From Pseudonocardia sp. CNS-004 (lineage in GTDB: Bacteria; Actinomycetota; Actinomycetes; Mycobacteriales; Pseudonocardiaceae), in assembly GCA_001942185.1 (NCBI GenBank), contig MKJV01000111.1:1-54703 (forward strand): a stretch of DNA of 54,703 bases, read 5' to 3'. Numbering within the stretch: the first letter of the stretch is position 1; the number at the start of each line of letters is the position of its first letter. Positions 45,484 through 54,433 of the stretch are shown here, in pieces. The notes under the pieces were generated by a model, which saw only the letters and a list, made by a program, of their open reading frames with translations, searched no databases and had not been told where the DNA came from. A program made the position numbers and the translations under genes.

Positions 45484-46269
45484 TCAGGGTTCCTGCAGCG
45501 AGCTGAGCACCGGGGCGCCGCCGAGGGCGCGCGACAACGCCAGGGCGGCGGTGCGGACCGCGGGAGCGACTCGCCTCGTGTCCAGCCGGTTCGACCACCC
45601 CGTGATCGATATCGCGGCGACGGCCACGCCGCTCGCGTCCGTCACCGGGGCGGCGACGCAGGCGACGCCGGGCCCCGACTCCTCGTGTTCCTCGGCGAGG
45701 CCCAGCCGGCGGATGGTGGCGAGCTGCTTCCCGAGCATGCCCGGCAGCACGACCGTGCGGGGTGTGCGCCGGGTGAGCCCTGCGGCCAGTACCGCGTCCA
45801 GCCGCTCCGGCGGACCGAAGGCGAGCAGTGCCTTGCCGACCCCGGTGCAGTGGGCGGGCATCCGGCCTCCGAGGCGCGAGGGGATGTCCGGTCCGCCGGG
45901 GGCGGAGAGCTTCTGGACGTAGACGACCTCGGCGCCGTCCGGGACCGCCAGGTGCACGGTCTCCCGGGTCGCCTCGTACAGGTCGGCGAGGAACGGTGTG
46001 GCCGTCTCCTGCAGGTCGCGCTGGCGGGGGACGACCTGGCCGAGCTCGAACAGGCGAAGCCCCAGCCGGTAGCCGCGGCCGGTCCGCTCGACGAGCATCC
46101 AGGCCTCGAGCTCGGCGAGGAGCCGGTGCGCGGTGGGCTTCGCGACTCCGCTGCGGCGCGCGAGCTCGGCGAGACCGACCTCGTGCTCGCCCGGCCGGAA
46201 CTCGGACAGCAGCGCGAGCGCTCGGCCCAGCATCGAGGGCCTCACACCGTCTCGCACAGTGGAACGCAC
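45484..46269 (-). CDS. IclR-family regulator
   Basis: A 261-residue regulator from GTG 46269. The winged helix is VGLAELARRSGVAKPTAHRLLAELEAWMLVERTGRGYRLG. The ligand domain has VHLAVPDGAEVVYVQKL, MPAHCTGVGKALLAF, GVACVAAPVTDASGVAVAAISI and a variable end. It is divergent from the hydratase-dehydrogenase-aldolase operon with only 38 bp between starts, the classical position for an IclR regulator of aromatic catabolism such as MhpR or PcaU. Upstream of it in the 108-bp gap 45376-45483 I see no gene. Confidence 0.9.
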   Translation of the reverse strand: MRSTVRDGVRPSMLGRALALLSEFRPGEHEVGLAELARRSGVAKPTAHRLLAELEAWMLVERTGRGYRLGLRLFELGQVVPRQRDLQETATPFLADLYEATRETVHLAVPDGAEVVYVQKLSAPGGPDIPSRLGGRMPAHCTGVGKALLAFGPPERLDAVLAAGLTRRTPRTVVLPGMLGKQLATIRRLGLAEEHEESGPGVACVAAPVTDASGVAVAAISITGWSNRLDTRRVAPAVRTAALALSRALGGAPVLSSLQEP

Positions 46270-46307
46270 GGCTCGATGATCCGCTCGACGTGCGCGATCG
46301 TCCAGCC

Positions 46308-47123
46308 ATGACCAGCACATCCCCGGAGGTCCGCGCAGCAGCGGACAGGCTGCTGCGCGCCGCGGGCGAGCGCACGCCCTGCGCACCCGTCCGCGAGATC
46401 CTCCCCGAGCCCTCGGTGTCCGTCGGGTACGCGGTGCAGTCGTTGCTCACCCGCGCCCGGCTCGACCAGGGGCGGCACGTCGTCGGACGGAAGATCGGTC
46501 TCACGGCGCCCGCCGTGCAGACGCAGCTCGGGGTCGATCAGCCGGACTTCGGTGTGCTGTTCGACGACATGGCGTGTGCGCAGGACCAACCCGTCGAGAT
46601 GGGGCGGCTGCTGCAGCCGCGGATCGAGGCGGAGATCGCCTTCGTCCTGGGGGAGGACCTCGCCGAGGGTGATCTCGACGAGACGGCCGCCCGTGCCACC
46701 GTGGCCGAGGTCGTGCCGGCGCTGGAGATCGTCGACAGCCGGGTGGCCGGGTGGGACATCACGATCGTCGACACCATCGCCGACAACGCCTCGAGCGGCT
46801 TGTACGTCCTCGGGGAGCCCCGCACGCCGCTGGGCGACCTGGACCTGCGCCGCGTCGAGATGGCGCTGGTGGACGAAGCGGGCGAGACGGTCAGCTCCGG
46901 GTCCGGCTCCGCCTGCCTCGGCGACCCGGTGAACGCGCTCCTCTGGCTGGCCCGGACGGCCCGCGAGCTCGGCGACCCGTTGCGGGCGGGCGAGGTGGTC
47001 CTCTCCGGGGCCCTCGGCCCGATGGCGCCCGTGCGGGCCGGCGCCCGCTACACCGCGACCCTGACCGGCCTCGGCACCGTGCGCGCGGCCTTCACCGACG
47101 ACTCCGCGGGAGGCGTGGCATGA
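46308..47123 (+). CDS. mhpD: 2-keto-4-pentenoate (2-hydroxypentadienoate) hydratase
   Basis: It adds water to 2-hydroxypenta-2,4-dienoate, giving 4-hydroxy-2-oxovalerate. It is 271 residues in the fumarylacetoacetase-like fold: GYAVQSLLTRARLDQGRHVVGRKIGLT, then the metal site PRIEAEIAFVLGEDL with both Glu residues, LEIVDSRVAGWDI, DNASSGLYVLG and GEVVLSGALGPM. Its stop overlaps the next start as ATGA. With the two following genes it forms the standard lower meta-cleavage block. Confidence 0.92.
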   Translation: MTSTSPEVRAAADRLLRAAGERTPCAPVREILPEPSVSVGYAVQSLLTRARLDQGRHVVGRKIGLTAPAVQTQLGVDQPDFGVLFDDMACAQDQPVEMGRLLQPRIEAEIAFVLGEDLAEGDLDETAARATVAEVVPALEIVDSRVAGWDITIVDTIADNASSGLYVLGEPRTPLGDLDLRRVEMALVDEAGETVSSGSGSACLGDPVNALLWLARTARELGDPLRAGEVVLSGALGPMAPVRAGARYTATLTGLGTVRAAFTDDSAGGVA

Positions 47124-48071
47124 CGGCGCGGGTCGCGATCATCGGCTCGGGCAACATCGGCTCCGACCTCATGATGAAGGTCATCCGGCTCTCGGAGACC
47201 CTCGAGATGGGGGCGATGGTCGGCATCGACCCCGACTCCGACGGGCTCGCACGGGCCCGGCGCCTGGGCATCCCCACCACCGCCGAGGGCGTCGACGGGC
47301 TCGTCGCGCTGCCGAACTTCGACGAGATCGACATCGTCTTCGACGCCACCTCGCGCGAGCGCACATCGCGAACGCGGCAGCGCTCGAGCCGTACGGCAAG
47401 ATCCTCATCGACCTGACCCCGGCGGCGATCGGCCCGTTCGTCGTGCCCGCGGTGAACCTGGAGCAGCACGTCGCGGCCCGCAACGTCAACATGGTCACCT
47501 GCGGCGGCCAGGCCACCATCCCGATCGTCGCCGCCGTCGCGAGCGTCGCGCCGGTCGCTACGCGGAGATCGTCGCCTCCATCGCCTCGAAGTCGGCAGGC
47601 CCCGGGACCCGGGCGAACATCGACGAGTTCACCGAGACCACCGCGAAGGCCATCGAGGTCGTGGGCGGAGCCGGCCGCGGCAAGGCGATCATCGTGCTCA
47701 ACCCGGCCGAACCGCCGATGATCATGCGAGACACCGTCCTGTGCCTCGTCGACGACGGCGATCCCGCGGCGATCACGGCCGGCGTCACCGAGATGGCCGA
47801 GCAGGTCGCCCGGTACGTCCCCGGTTACCGGCTCAAGCAGCAGGTCCAGGTCATCCCGATCGCCGACGACGAACCGCTCGACACCCTCCTCGGTGCCGGT
47901 GCGCCCCGGCCGCGGTGGAAGGTCTCGGTGTTCCTCGAGGTCGAGGGCGCCGCGCACTACCTGCCCGCCTACGCCGGCAACCTCGACATCATGACCTCGG
48001 CGGCCCTGCGCACCGCCGAGCTCCTCGCCGCGCACGCCGGTGCCGGCGTGCCCGCGGAGGCCCTGCGATGA
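47120..48071 (+). CDS. mhpF: acetaldehyde dehydrogenase (acylating), two frameshifts
   Basis: It oxidises the acetaldehyde made by the aldolase to acetyl-CoA with NAD and CoA, usually inside a complex with the aldolase. After repair it is 317 residues: VAIIGSGNIGSDLMMKV at the NAD site, nucleophile Cys128 in NVNMVTCGGQATIP, GPGTRANIDEFTETTAKAIE and AYAGNLDIMTSAAL. The frame breaks near 47362 (ATS to ARAHIANAAAL) and near 47548 (APV to RYAEIVAS), each one lost base. Four-base overlaps at both ends couple it to hydratase and aldolase. Confidence 0.92.
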
Positions 48072-49074
48072 CGAACCCGAGCCTCTACGTCCAGGACGTC
48101 ACCCTGCGGGACGGCATGCACGCCATCCGGCACCGCCTGGACCCCGCCGACCTGCGCCGCATCGCCGCCGCCCTGGACGCCGCGGGCGTCGACGCCATCG
48201 AGGTCTCGCACGGCGACGGCCTCGCCGGCGCGAGCCTCACCTACGGCCCCGGCAGCAACACCGACTGGGAGTGGATCTCCGCGGCGGCCGAGGTCGTGCA
48301 CAACGCGGTGCTCACGACCCTGCTGCTGCCCGGCATCGGCACCCTGCACGATCTGCAGAAGGCCTACGACCTCGGGGTGCGCTCCGTGCGGGTGGCCACC
48401 CACTGCACCGAGGCCGACATCGCCGTCCAGCACATCGGCAAGGCCCGCGAGCTGGGCATGGACGTCGCCGGGTTCCTGATGATGTCGCACATGCGCCCGC
48501 CGCCGACCTGGCGACGCAGGCCACGATCATGGAGGACGCCGGCGCGCACTGCGTGTACGTCACCGACTCCGGCGGCCGGCTCACCATGGGCGACGTCCGC
48601 GACCGGATCCGCGCCTACCGCGACGTCCTCGACCCCGGCACCCAGATCGGGATCCACGCCCACGAGAACCTGTCGCTGTCCGTGGCCAACTCGGTCATCG
48701 CGGTCGAGGAGGGCGCCACGCGCGTGGACGCCTCGCTGGCGGGGCAGGGCGCCGGGGCCGGGAACTGCCCGATCGAGGCCTTCGTCGCCGTCGCGGACCT
48801 GCAGGGCTGGACGCACCGCTGCGACCTGTTCGCGTTGCAGGACGCCGCGGAGGACCTCGTCCGCCCGCTGCAGGACCGGCCGGTGCGCGTGGACCGGGAG
48901 ACCCTGACGATCGGCTACGCAGGCGTGTACTCCAGCTTCCTGCGTCACGCCGAACACGCGGCCGCGGAGCACGGCCTGGACACCCGCGACGTCCTCGTCG
49001 AGGTCGGCCGCCGCCGCCTCGTCGGCGGCCAGGAGGACATGATCGTCGACATCGCCCTCGACCTCGCGCGGTAG
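48068..49074 (+). CDS. mhpE: 4-hydroxy-2-oxovalerate aldolase, one frameshift
   Basis: It splits 4-hydroxy-2-oxovalerate into pyruvate and acetaldehyde and channels the aldehyde to the dehydrogenase. The repaired 335-residue protein has the HMGL-like barrel: VQDVTLRDGMHAIRH with the catalytic Arg and metal Asp, IEVSHGDGLAGASLTYG, VYVTDSGGRLTM and the metal histidines in GIHAHENLSLSVAN, then the DmpG-type C-terminal domain with YAGVYSSFLRHAEHAA. The frame breaks near 48493 (SHM to APAADLA, GG read as G). It is the last gene of the block. Confidence 0.92.
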
Positions 49075-49109
49075 CGGCGTCCGGTGGCGTGCTCCGTCGG
49101 CGCTCGCCC

Positions 49110-50611
49110 TCAGCCGTGCCCGCGTGGGTCGTGCCGCGGCCCGGCGGGTGGGGGGACGCGGGGGATCTCGGTGGTCCGGGCGTCGATCAGGTCGGGGTGC
49201 TTCCAGCCGGGATCGGAGAAGTACCGCTTGGTCTCGGCGACGACGATGCCGGCCAGTAGGAGCAGGCCGATCAGGTTGGGCACCGCCATCAGGCCGTTGG
49301 CCACGTCGGAGAAGGTCCAGGCCAGGTCCAGCTCCGAGGTGGCGCCGACGTAGGCGATCGCGACGAACAGCAGCCGGAACGGCAGCACGGCGGCACGGCC
49401 GACCAGGAAGTCGAGGCACCGCTCGCCGTAGTAGGACCACCCGACGAGCGTGGTGAAGGCGAAGAACATGAGGCTGATGGCGACCACGTAGCCACCGAGC
49501 GGAGCCAGCGCGGGTGAGATGCTGCCGAAGGCCTCGGTCATCGCCCAGTTGGTCATCAGCGCGCCGTCGCCGGTCTCGGCCTGGGTGTTCCAGGCGCCGG
49601 TGACGATGATGACCAGGCCGGTCATGGTGACCACGATGATCGTGTCGATGAAGGTCTGGGTCATCGAGACCATCGCCTGGCGCACCGGCTGAACGGTTCG
49701 GGCGGCCGCCGCCGCGATGCCTCCGGTGCCGAGTCCGGACTCGTTGGAGAAGATGCCGCGCGCCATGCCCTGCTGCATCGCGAGGAGGAAGGTGGCACCG
49801 GCGAACCCGCCGACCACCGAGGTGCCGGTGAAGGCATCGGTGACGACCAGCGCCAGCGCGGCCGGGATGTCGGCGACGTGCACCGCCAGGACCACCAGTG
49901 CGGAGACCACGTAGACGATGATCATCAGGGGGACGGCGCCCGCGGCGAACCGGCCGATGCTCCTGATCCCGCCGAGGATGACCGCGCCGACCAGCACCAC
50001 CATCCCGACGCCCGAGGCCCAGGTGGGGATGCCGAACGTGGAGTCGAGCTGGCTCGCGACGGCGTTCGCCTGGGTCATGTTGCCGATGCCGAACGAGGCG
50101 ATCGCACCGAACAGCGCGAACAGGAATCCCAGCAGCACCCCGAACCGGCGCCGGCGCTGCCCGCGCCGAAGCGCTCGGCCAGGCCGTGGCGCAGGTAGAA
50201 CATCGGGCCACCGCTCATCTCGCCCTTGGAGTCGGGGCGGCGGTACTTCACGCCGAGCAGCGCCTCGGCGTACTTGGTCGCCATACCCAGCAGGCCGGTG
50301 ACCCACATCCAGAACAGCGCGCCGGGGCCGCCCACGCCGATCGCCAGCGCCGCGCCCGCGATGTTGCCGACGCCGACCGTGGCGGCCAGTGCCGTGCTCA
50401 GCGCCTGGTAGTGGGAGATGTCGCCCTCGCCGCTCTTCTCGTTGCGGCGGACGAGCGCGAGCCACAGCGCGTGGACCAGCACGCGGAACTGCAGGCCGCG
50501 CAGCCGGACGGTCAGGTAGACGCCCACGACGAGCAGGAGCGGGATGAGGAAGAACGGTCCCCAGACGAACGAAGAAGCGGCGTCCAGGGCCGCCTGGATG
50601 GCATCTGTCAT
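49110..50611 (-). CDS. sodium:alanine (amino acid) symporter, AGCS family, one frameshift
   Basis: About 500 residues with about ten hydrophobic segments. It has STALAATVGVGNIAGAALAIGVGGPGALFWMW, TKYAEALLGVKYR, GGPMFYLRHGL, MQQGMARGIFSNESGLGTGGIAAAAA and YYGERCLDFL, all diagnostic for AlsT/DagA-type carriers. The frame breaks near 50158 (AGA to RFGVLLGF, CCC read as CC). It is convergent with the aldolase gene. The transported amino acid is not evident, and it is probably unrelated to the aromatic route. The 268-bp gap 50612-50879 upstream of it shows nothing I can name. Confidence 0.92.
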
Positions 50612-50879
50612 GTCGAACGAGGCCCCCTCGTGGTCGGAAGGATGTCCGTGTCAGGGAGGCGAGGGTGCGCACGAGCTCCACTACGACGCGGTGTGGCCGG
50701 TGACGAAGCCCCTGTCATCGGACGAGCTGGTCGGTACTTGCCGTGTCGACGCGATGATCATACGGAAGTGGCTGCACCCGAACGGGTGCGGGTCTTCCCC
50801 TGATCGGGCCAGCGGTGGACCTCCCTCGTGCCTGCGCGTGGTCGGTGCTCCGAGCTTCCGGCGCCACGCGGCGAGGGTC

Positions 50880-51510
50880 TCAGTCGCTGCTGGGGCCCGC
50901 GGTGCTGACCGCGGGCTCGTCGTGGGTCGCGGTTTCGGCGGCTCGGGTCGCGCCGAACTGCAGGCCGTCGAACAGGAGTGCCGTGATGCGCACGGCTTCG
51001 TCCTGCCATCCCCCCGTGGCGTGCATCCCGCAGATGCCGCCCAGCGCGCGCAGCACGGTGCGTCCGCCGACGTCGCCGCGGATCGTGCCGTTCGCCGCGC
51101 CCGTTTCGAGGAGCCGATCGAGGGCCTGCGCCATCCGCGCGCGGGCGTCGTCGAAGATCGGTGACTCCGTCGCCATGATGCTCTCCAGCGCGACGGCCAT
51201 TCCCTTGCTCACGGCGGCGTGCTCCACGAGCAGCAGCAGGAAGCGCCGCAGGGCCTCGGCGGGGTCGTGCCGGTCGAGGAGTTCCGCGGGTGCGGTGCAC
51301 AGCTGGTCGACCTCTTGGCGGTAGACCTCCTCGACCAGGGCTTCGCGGGTCTCGAAGTGCCGGTAGAGCGTGCCGACCGCGACCCCGGCCCGCCGGGCGA
51401 TCTCGTCGACGTGGGCGTCGCTCGCGGGCGAGGAAAGCCGCGCGCGCCGCGGTGAGGAGCGCTTCGCGGTTGCGCCGCGCATCGGCGCGCAGCGGACGTG
51501 ACGACGGCAA
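50880..51510 (-). CDS. TetR-family regulator, one frameshift
   Basis: About 210 residues. DNA-binding region: VDEIARRAGVAVGTLYRHFETREALVEEVYRQEV. C-terminal half with SKGMAVALESIMATESPIFDDARARMAQALDRLLETGAANGTIRGDV, as in SbtR-like proteins. The frame changes near 51432, in the loop before the recognition helices. The start is probably TTG 51510 with GGAGGT 3 bp upstream; no ATG fits better. It is divergent from an SDR gene across a pair of direct repeats and probably regulates it. Confidence 0.82.
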
Positions 51511-51526
51511 CGTACCTCCACAAGAT

Positions 51527-51568
51527 GAGTCTGGTTCAGGTTGTGTACTGTTTCCGGAGTCAGGTTCA
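51527..51568. promoter_or_regulatory. direct repeats between divergent TetR and SDR genes
   Basis: GAGTCTGGTTCA at 51527-51538 and GAGTCAGGTTCA at 51557-51568 match at 11 of 12 positions and are 30 bp apart. They lie between the two divergent starts and are candidate regulator sites. Confidence 0.5.
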
Positions 51569-51588
51569 CATTAATGGAGGAGACTCTC

Positions 51589-52361
51589 ATGACGGTTCCG
51601 GACGAGGGGCTCGGCGGCCTCCGGGTGCTGGTCACCGGTGGCAGCCGGGGGCTGGGCCGGGCGACTGCCCATCGGTTCGCCGCCGCGGGCGCGACGGTGC
51701 TGACGGCCTCGCGCAGCGCGCCCCCGGACGACCTGCCGGCCACCTTCATCCCCGCGGACCTCGCGACGCCCGACGGGGCAGCGGAGCTCGGCCGCCGGGT
51801 CCTCGACATCGCCGGCGGGATCGATGTCCTGGTCAGCAACGCGGGCGCCGCGAGCACCCCGGCACCGACCCTGGAGCGGTCCGACGAGTCGTGGCGTGCA
51901 GACCTGGACATCAACCTGCTCAGTGCCGTGCGTCTCGACCGCGCATTGGTCCCGGGATGGTCGAACGAGGATCCGGCGTGGTCGTGCACGTCTCGTCGAT
52001 CGCGAGCCGCTTCCCGCAGCGCACCGAAGCGTCCTACGCGGCGGCGAAGGCGGCGCTCAACGCCTACAGCCGCGAGCTGGCGACCGAGGTGGGCGAGCAC
52101 GGGGTGCGCGTGGTGTGCGTCCTGCCGGGCTTCGTCGCCACCGAGGGCGCCGTCGAGCACCATCAACGCATCGCCGATCAGCAGGGCGTCGGCCTGGTCG
52201 AGGTGCAGCAGCGGATCGTGGACCACCTGAACGTGCCGATGGGACGACCCGGCGACCCGGAGGACGTCGCGGAGATGATCGCGTTCCTCGCCTCGCCCCG
52301 CGCGAAGTGGATCACGGGATCCCAGTTCCGGGTCGACGGCGGCATTCTTCAGACGGTGTGA
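51589..52361 (+). CDS. short-chain dehydrogenase/reductase, one frameshift
   Basis: A 257-residue repaired NAD(P)-dependent oxidoreductase. VLVTGGSRGLGRATAHRFAAAG, DVLVSNAGAAS, VVVHVSSIASRFP and YAAAKAALNAYSRELA give cofactor motif, NAG, Ser and YxxxK. The end FLASPRAKWITGSQFRVDGG is typical of FabG-like SDRs. The frame breaks near 51963 (VPG to MVERGSG, GGGG read as GGG). GGAGGAGA stands before ATG 51589. Likely controlled by the divergent TetR gene. Substrate unknown. Confidence 0.88.
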
Positions 52362-52380
52362 CGCGTCTGTGGGCCGGTGC

Positions 52381-52964
52381 TCACCTCGCGCCGTCGAGCA
52401 CGGCGCGCGTCGCCTGGAGCAGCGTGTTGGCGAGGGCAGCCGGATTCGGCCCGAGGTAGCCGGTGACCATGCCGCCGTCGCGCAGCATGATCAGCTGGTC
52501 GGCCACCGCGTCCCGGTCGTGGATCCCCAGCTCCCCGAGCAGGTCCTTCACGAACGACGCGAACCAGGCCCGGTGGGTGGCGATCGCCTTCCTCGCGGGG
52601 TGGGCGGGGTCGGCGAACTCGGCCGCGGCGTTGATGAACGGGCATCCGCGGAACCCGGGGGAGCAGCTGATGTCCGCGATGGCGCGGGCGATGGCGATCA
52701 GGGTGTCGTCGCGTTGCCGGTCTGGGCGCGGAGCTGTTCCAGTGCCTGGCGTTCGACTTCCGCTCGGCCCTCGAGGTAGGCCACGACCAGGTCGTCCTTC
52801 GACGGGAAGTGTCGGTAGAAGGTCACCTTGCTGACGCCTGCCGCGGCGATCAAGCGGTCGGCGCTGACGGCCCGGATCCCCTGGGAGTAGAAGTACTCGG
52901 TCGCCGCGGCGAGGATCCGGTCGCGAACCGGCGACGTCTGCCTCGGGCCGGCTGTCTGCGTCAT
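52381..52964 (-). CDS. TetR-family regulator (LmrA/YxaF-like), one frameshift
   Basis: About 194 residues. The N-terminal domain is ATEYFYSQGIRAVSADRLIAAAGVSKVTFYRHFPSKDDL. The C-terminal domain with FRGCPFINAAAEF and HRAWFASFVKDLL is the type seen in LmrA/YxaF/NemR-like regulators, where the conserved Cys can sense electrophiles. The frame breaks near 52713 (TGNA to DDTLIAIA, GCCGAC or GCGGAC seen as GCGAC). It is convergent with the SDR gene and has a short palindrome upstream. Confidence 0.87.
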
Positions 52965-53008
52965 CGGTGCTCCCGCCTCGTCTGGGCACTACCCCCGGCC
53001 ACAAGACC

Positions 53009-53020
53009 TACTAGTTAGTA
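53009..53020. promoter_or_regulatory. short palindrome before the TetR gene
   Basis: TACTA-GT-TAGTA lies 45-56 bp upstream of the TetR start at 52964 in an AT-richer patch. It is a candidate autoregulatory operator; its edge also overlaps the region before the small frame at 53024. Confidence 0.45.
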
Positions 53021-53023
53021 TAC

Positions 53024-53185
53024 ATGCGGCATCAGAACCAGTCGGACGCGACGAGGAGCGCCCAGCTCTCGGCAGGTCACGGTAGACGTTCCGGCGCTCC
53101 CCGGCTGGCCACGCTGATCGGCCAGGACGGGTGGATCCGCCAGGAAGCGCTGGACATCGGGATGCTTCCCGACATCGAGATGTGA
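53024..53185 (+). CDS. possible 53-residue protein
   Basis: An ATG-started frame of 53 codons ending with GQDGWIRQEALDIGMLPDI. No ribosome binding site is visible and no family is recognised. The polished C-terminal part looks like protein, so this could be the surviving end of a degraded gene. Low confidence. Confidence 0.2.
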   Translation: MRHQNQSDATRSAQLSAGHGRRSGAPRLATLIGQDGWIRQEALDIGMLPDIEM

Positions 53186-53287
53186 GCGGCGGGGGGCAGG
53201 GCCGACGGGTTGTTGCGTGCGGAAATACCTGTGCCGTGCCGGTGGTTCACCGAGCGCCTGTTCGGATCGAGGGCGAAGGAGGACCCG

Positions 53288-53623
53288 ATGCACGAGACGT
53301 TGCGTTACCGGCTCGCCGAGGTGCACCTCGATGCCGGTGACCCGCTGAAGGCGCTGCAGCTGCTCGAACCGCTGGTCGACGAGCTGCGCACGCAGGCGGC
53401 CGGGCAGCTGCTGCTCGGCCGCGCCTACTACCACTCCGCCCAGCTGGCCCGGGCGCAGGACGCGTTCGAGCGGGTGGTGGAGATGGCGCCGACCGACGCC
53501 TACGCCCGGTTCGCGCTGGGCCGGACGTTGCAGCGGCGCAGCCGCCACGGCGAGGCCGAGGTCCACTTCCGCGTGGCGGCGGCGCTGGACCCGCGCCCCG
53601 AGTTCCGCGAGCTGGTCGCCTGA
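53288..53623 (+). CDS. tetratricopeptide-repeat protein
   Basis: A 111-residue helical protein with about three TPR units: YRLAEVHLDAGDPLKALQLLEPLV, GQLLLGRAYYHSAQLARAQDAFERVVEMAP and AYARFALGRTLQRRSRHGEAEVHFRVAAALDP. AAGGAGGACCCG precedes ATG 53288. There are no membrane segments and no other domain. TPR proteins this small usually act as protein-binding adaptors; the partner is unknown. It is convergent with the flavoprotein gene. Confidence 0.85.
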   Translation: MHETLRYRLAEVHLDAGDPLKALQLLEPLVDELRTQAAGQLLLGRAYYHSAQLARAQDAFERVVEMAPTDAYARFALGRTLQRRSRHGEAEVHFRVAAALDPRPEFRELVA

Positions 53624-53730
53624 TCGGTTCGGCGGGACCGCGGGCGCGGTGAGGTGGCGGTGCTCCGCACATGCGGGCCACCGCCCCCTCGCCGGTCGGG
53701 CCCGGCTCGTCCGGCGCGGTGCCGCGGTGC

Positions 53731-54345
53731 TCAGTACCGGTTGGCCAGCGCATCACGCCCGAGTGCCGCGTCGATCTCCCGGGACGGCCCGGGCACGCCG
53801 TACTGGGCCTTCACCAGCTTCCCGGCGCTGGGCACCTGGTCCTTGGCGGGCCAGGTCGAGGCGTCCCACAGCGACGCCCGGAGGAAGGCCTTCGCGCAGT
53901 GCAGGTACATCTCGTCGACGTCGACGACGATCGCCAGCTCCGGGGTCGATCCCTGCACGGTGAGCCGGTCGGCGAAGTCCGGCCGGTGCACGATGCGGGC
54001 CCGCCCGTTGACCCGCACGGTGTCGTTCGACCCCGGGACCAGGAAGATCATCCCGACCCGGGGGTCGTGCAGGATGTTGCGCAGGGAGTCCAGTCGCCGG
54101 TTGCCCTTGCGGTCGGCGAAGGCGACGGAGCGGCCCTCGTCGAGCACCAGCACGCAGCCGGCGGGATCGCCGCGCGGCGAGACGTCGACGCCGTCCGGCC
54201 CCGTCGTGGCCAGCAGGAAGAACGGCGATCTGGCCAGGAACTCCGCGGTCACCGGGTCGACGTGGTCGCGCTCCTTGTCCCGGATGGCGGCGGCCGGGTC
54301 GGCGATGATCTCGCGTAGCCGCACCTCGTCGGTGATCTGCTCCAT
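53731..54345 (-). CDS. FMN-binding pyridoxamine 5'-phosphate oxidase-family protein (MSMEG_1061-like)
   Basis: A 204-residue split-barrel flavoprotein. SPFFLLATTGPDGVDVSPRGDPAG, VAFADRKGNRRLDSLRNILHDPRVGMIFLVPGSNDTVRVNG and the end AKDQVPSAGKLVKAQYG fit the MSMEG_1061/alr4036 group of PPOX-type FMN proteins. True PdxH residues for pyridoxal phosphate are not evident, so I do not call it PdxH. A DtxR/IdeR-like box stands about 20 bp upstream of ATG 54345, suggesting iron-dependent expression. Confidence 0.88.
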   Translation of the reverse strand: MEQITDEVRLREIIADPAAAIRDKERDHVDPVTAEFLARSPFFLLATTGPDGVDVSPRGDPAGCVLVLDEGRSVAFADRKGNRRLDSLRNILHDPRVGMIFLVPGSNDTVRVNGRARIVHRPDFADRLTVQGSTPELAIVVDVDEMYLHCAKAFLRASLWDASTWPAKDQVPSAGKLVKAQYGVPGPSREIDAALGRDALANRY

Positions 54346-54363
54346 CTACCCCTCCTCGATGTC

Positions 54364-54382
54364 TTAGGTCACCCTAATCGGC
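54364..54382. promoter_or_regulatory. IdeR/DtxR-like iron box
   Basis: TTAGGTCACCCTAA is an inverted repeat with arms TTAGG and CCTAA. Over 19 bp it agrees with the DtxR/IdeR consensus as I know it at about 13 positions; the last quarter is poor. It lies upstream of the FMN protein gene. Confidence 0.45.
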
Positions 54383-54433
54383 GACCTGCATCTCGCTCGG
54401 GGTGCAGCGCCGGGTCTCCCTGCGCTCGGGTGG

